Shown here one piece after another: positions 5,036 through 6,973 of a stretch of DNA of 6,973 nucleotides. Position 1 is the stretch's first letter. Each line of letters starts with the position of its first letter. Source of the stretch: CAZPXF01 sp964590945 (GTDB lineage Bacteria; Bacillota; Clostridia; Lachnospirales; Lachnospiraceae). The notes below the pieces were generated by a model. The model saw nothing but the letters and a program-made list of their open reading frames with translations, was not told the origin of the DNA and made no database searches. The position numbers and the translations under genes were made by a program. The stretch covers positions 1 to 6,973 of the forward strand of contig CAZPXF010000094.1 in NCBI GenBank assembly GCA_964590945.1, in the 5' to 3' direction.

Positions 5036-6973
5036 TTAGAACAGGCCGTGATTCTTAGTCTGATAGCCGTCGCCATCCGGAAGATACGTTGACAGGAAGT
5101 TTTCAGGATCACCGAAGTCCGGCGTCCATCCGGTCACATCACAGATATCGAAGTTGGCCTGATCAGCGGTCTCAATGTAATAGCCTGTGTAATACCACTC
5201 ATCATAATCGGTACAGGCAACCATATTTACCTGAACATTGCCTTCCAGGACAGTCTCCAGGGATTGTTTGTAAACGCTGTTTCTGTTCGTGTATTCCTCG
5301 CTGTTGGCAGGATAAGGAATATCAAGCTGGATCGGGTTGTCAGAACTGATCTCCACGCCGTCTTCCTTCAGCTCCTCGATCGCTTTCTCCAGATATTCCA
5401 TCGCGTTCTCCGGATTGTACCATCCGTCATATCCGTCGCCGGAACCCATTCCATCGTCCGCGTCCGCATCCCATGCTTTGATCGGTATGCCGTCCGCATC
5501 CAGCTGAGCCTGTACGATTTCACCAAAGTAGGTTCCCTCCGGGAAAGTCTTCTCTGTACCGTTGATAGATATCGTAGCCTCCTCCGGAAGTGATACCAGT
5601 TTGGCCGGCGTATAAGAATTTCTCAGGTTAAGCGCTGCCAGATCCTCTCCCACTGTCTGAGCATTATAGGAAGTCCGATCCAGTGCGAAGGAAATTGCCA
5701 GACGGAAGTTCTGATTGTTCATCGCAGCGTTCGTTCTTGCCGCGTCCTCATCCGTCTCTGTGGAAACAGCCTTCGTGGAATCGTTGAAGTTCGCAAACGC
5801 CTCACGGTTCAGGTTGTACTGATTTGCAAAGGTTGTCATATCGGTATCGCGCACGTGCGCATACTTCTCAAAGTTGCCGTCACCCTTGGCAAGCTCGATC
5901 GAAGAAGTGTTCATATTGCCCGTATCCAGGTCGCCGGAAACAACATCGTTGTAAACCTTGGTGGAATCGCTTCCATCATCATACATCCAGGTGATCTTTT
6001 TGTTCTGAACCGCATCCTTGTTCCAGTAGCTTTCATTCAAGGTGAACACGATCTTGTTGGCTGCTGTGAAGTTTGTCACAAGATACGCCCCGCAATATGC
6101 GATATGATCCGGATCGGAAGCGTATGTGTAATCGGAAGCAGAATCATCATATTCCGCGCCGAACTTACCGCCGCAGGACTCGTAATAGCTTCTGCACATC
6201 GGCAAATAAGTAGAATAACCAAGCATCATCGGGAAATAATATGCTTCGTTTTTCAGTGTATACTGTAAGGTATGATCATCTACAGCCTTCACGCCAACCT
6301 CTGAGAAATCAGAGATCTCGCTGTTGCAGTATTCCTCTGCGTTCACGATAACATCCGTAGCCAGATACTCGAGACCTCCCTTTGCATCCAGCAAATGCTG
6401 CAAACCAGCGACGAAATCGTCCGCCGTCAGTTCTCCGACCTCACGTCCCTGGGAATCTACCCATTTCACACCCTCGCGAAGGTGGAACGTATAAGTGAGC
6501 CCGTCATCCGAAACTTCATAGGACTCAGCCAGTGCAGGCTGCTGTTCGCCCTCGCAGTCATATTCCAGCAGACCGTCACAGGTATTCACGATCGCATTAC
6601 TGTCGGATTCAAGATAACTTACAAGACCATCCCATGTAGACGGATCATCATGGTATGCATATGTTAAAGTATCCTTGATCTCATATCCCTTTCCTTTCAG
6701 ATAGGAAATCGCCTCATCTCTGTAAGTGCCGGTACCTTTCAATTCTTCCCACATCTTCTTCAGAGCAGTATAATCATCGTTGGTGATCATCTCTGTGGTT
6801 ACGACCATATTGTAATAACGCACGTTGTCATTTCCCCACAGGGCATAATCGGATGAATTGTAAACGCCCCTGCCCAGTGCATAATCGCCATATTGCGTGG
6901 TAGTCGGAAGGATAATGCCGCTCTCCAGCAGCTTTGCTTCTGCTATTGCAAATTTAGCATAGCGCTCCGCCAC
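5036..6973 (-). CDS. oppA: Oligopeptide-binding protein (OppA/AmiA family), 5' end outside window, rearranged
   Basis: Extracytoplasmic peptide-binding subunit (family 5 solute-binding protein) for the adjacent permease. 645 residues are in the window, and the frame is open at the right edge; the GTG there is probably an internal valine because no signal peptide or lipobox follows. Residues about 110-640 read as the N-terminal and middle parts of an AmiA-like protein: DGLLEYD (133-139), PALAESYEVSDDGLTYTFHL (146-165), REGVKW (166-171), GVKAVDDHTLQYTL (227-240), LTNFTA-like AYLVTNFTA (296-304), MYDDGSD (330-336), FRLAISFALDR (423-433), GWTPDFGDPENFL (615-627). The stop comes only 18 residues after this last motif, where relatives continue for over 100. 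The missing C-terminal part resembles instead residues 1-80, where ERYAKFAIAEAKLLESGIILP (3-23) to ITNDDYTALKKMWEELKG (63-80) look like a typical C-terminal end. Residues 81-102 act as a linker. See findings for the two readings. There are eight cysteines, all after residue 130. Confidence 0.88.
   Translation of the reverse strand: MAERYAKFAIAEAKLLESGIILPTTTQYGDYALGRGVYNSSDYALWGNDNVRYYNMVVTTEMITNDDYTALKKMWEELKGTGTYRDEAISYLKGKGYEIKDTLTYAYHDDPSTWDGLVSYLESDSNAIVNTCDGLLEYDCEGEQQPALAESYEVSDDGLTYTFHLREGVKWVDSQGREVGELTADDFVAGLQHLLDAKGGLEYLATDVIVNAEEYCNSEISDFSEVGVKAVDDHTLQYTLKNEAYYFPMMLGYSTYLPMCRSYYESCGGKFGAEYDDSASDYTYASDPDHIAYCGAYLVTNFTAANKIVFTLNESYWNKDAVQNKKITWMYDDGSDSTKVYNDVVSGDLDTGNMNTSSIELAKGDGNFEKYAHVRDTDMTTFANQYNLNREAFANFNDSTKAVSTETDEDAARTNAAMNNQNFRLAISFALDRTSYNAQTVGEDLAALNLRNSYTPAKLVSLPEEATISINGTEKTFPEGTYFGEIVQAQLDADGIPIKAWDADADDGMGSGDGYDGWYNPENAMEYLEKAIEELKEDGVEISSDNPIQLDIPYPANSEEYTNRNSVYKQSLETVLEGNVQVNMVACTDYDEWYYTGYYIETADQANFDICDVTGWTPDFGDPENFLSTYLPDGDGYQTKNHGLF
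6659..6973 (-). other. Binding-protein C-terminal segment plus linker, at the front of the oppA frame
   Basis: Residues 1-80 match the pattern of the last part of AmiA-type proteins: an ERYxxFAxAEAxLL helix, an IILPTTT strand, a tyrosine-rich stretch with RYYNMVV, then a VITxxDYxxLKxxWEE tail. It is joined without a stop through about 22 residues (TGTYRDEAISYLKGKGYEIK, 81-100) to DTLTYAYHDDPSTWD (101-115), which looks like the first mature residues of a binding protein. The likeness is from memory of the family; no alignment was run. Confidence 0.65.

Noticed and set aside
6659..6790. A separate internal start for a second binding protein gene (Met at residues 62 or 74)
   Set aside because: Neither Met is followed by a hydrophobic export signal, and the frame is continuous, so a separate exported product is unlikely.
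5036..6973. GTG at the right edge as the real start of the binding protein
   Set aside because: No signal peptide or lipobox follows and the first residues look like the middle of a conserved helix, so the gene very probably continues outside the window.

Overview
The window is one face of an oligopeptide ABC transporter operon, all on the minus strand. In transcription order (right to left) it holds the 3' part of a substrate-binding protein gene (oppA/amiA type, running off the right edge), oppB, oppC, oppD, and the 5' part of oppF (running off the left edge). The AGGAG-type ribosome sites, moderate GC, lack of any extended Cys cluster in OppD, and overall likeness to the Ami system of streptococci point to a low-GC Gram-positive. 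The protein style (long OppD, long OppB, tyrosine- and aspartate-rich binding protein) suggests a gut Clostridia/Lachnospiraceae member; this assignment is inference from memory, not a search.

Layout: 5036-6973 binding protein; 4920-5035 a 116-base gap with a strong stem-loop and the oppB ribosome site; 3351-4919 oppB, a permease with a roughly 270-residue external loop; 2376-3344 oppC, the second permease; 610-2364 oppD, an ATPase with a roughly 230-residue insertion; 1-605 oppF, the second ATPase. Gaps downstream of oppB are 6, 11 and 4 bases, so oppB-C-D-F are almost certainly one translationally coupled unit. No promoter or classical terminator for the operon lies inside the window; the promoter should lie beyond the right edge.

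Working together, the binding protein captures peptides outside the cell, OppB and OppC form the membrane channel, and OppD and OppF form the ATPase pair that drives uptake. Three things depart from the plain textbook system. (1) The binding-protein reading frame starts with what looks like the C-terminal end of a binding protein, continues in frame into the N-terminal part of one, and stops before its own C-terminal end: either a tandem fusion with a clipped second copy or a circular permutation. (2) OppD alone carries a long charged, helix-rich insertion between Walker A and the Q-loop. (3) The oppA-oppB gap has a hairpin whose arms copy and complement the oppB ribosome site. The six-frame shadows on the plus strand look non-coding.
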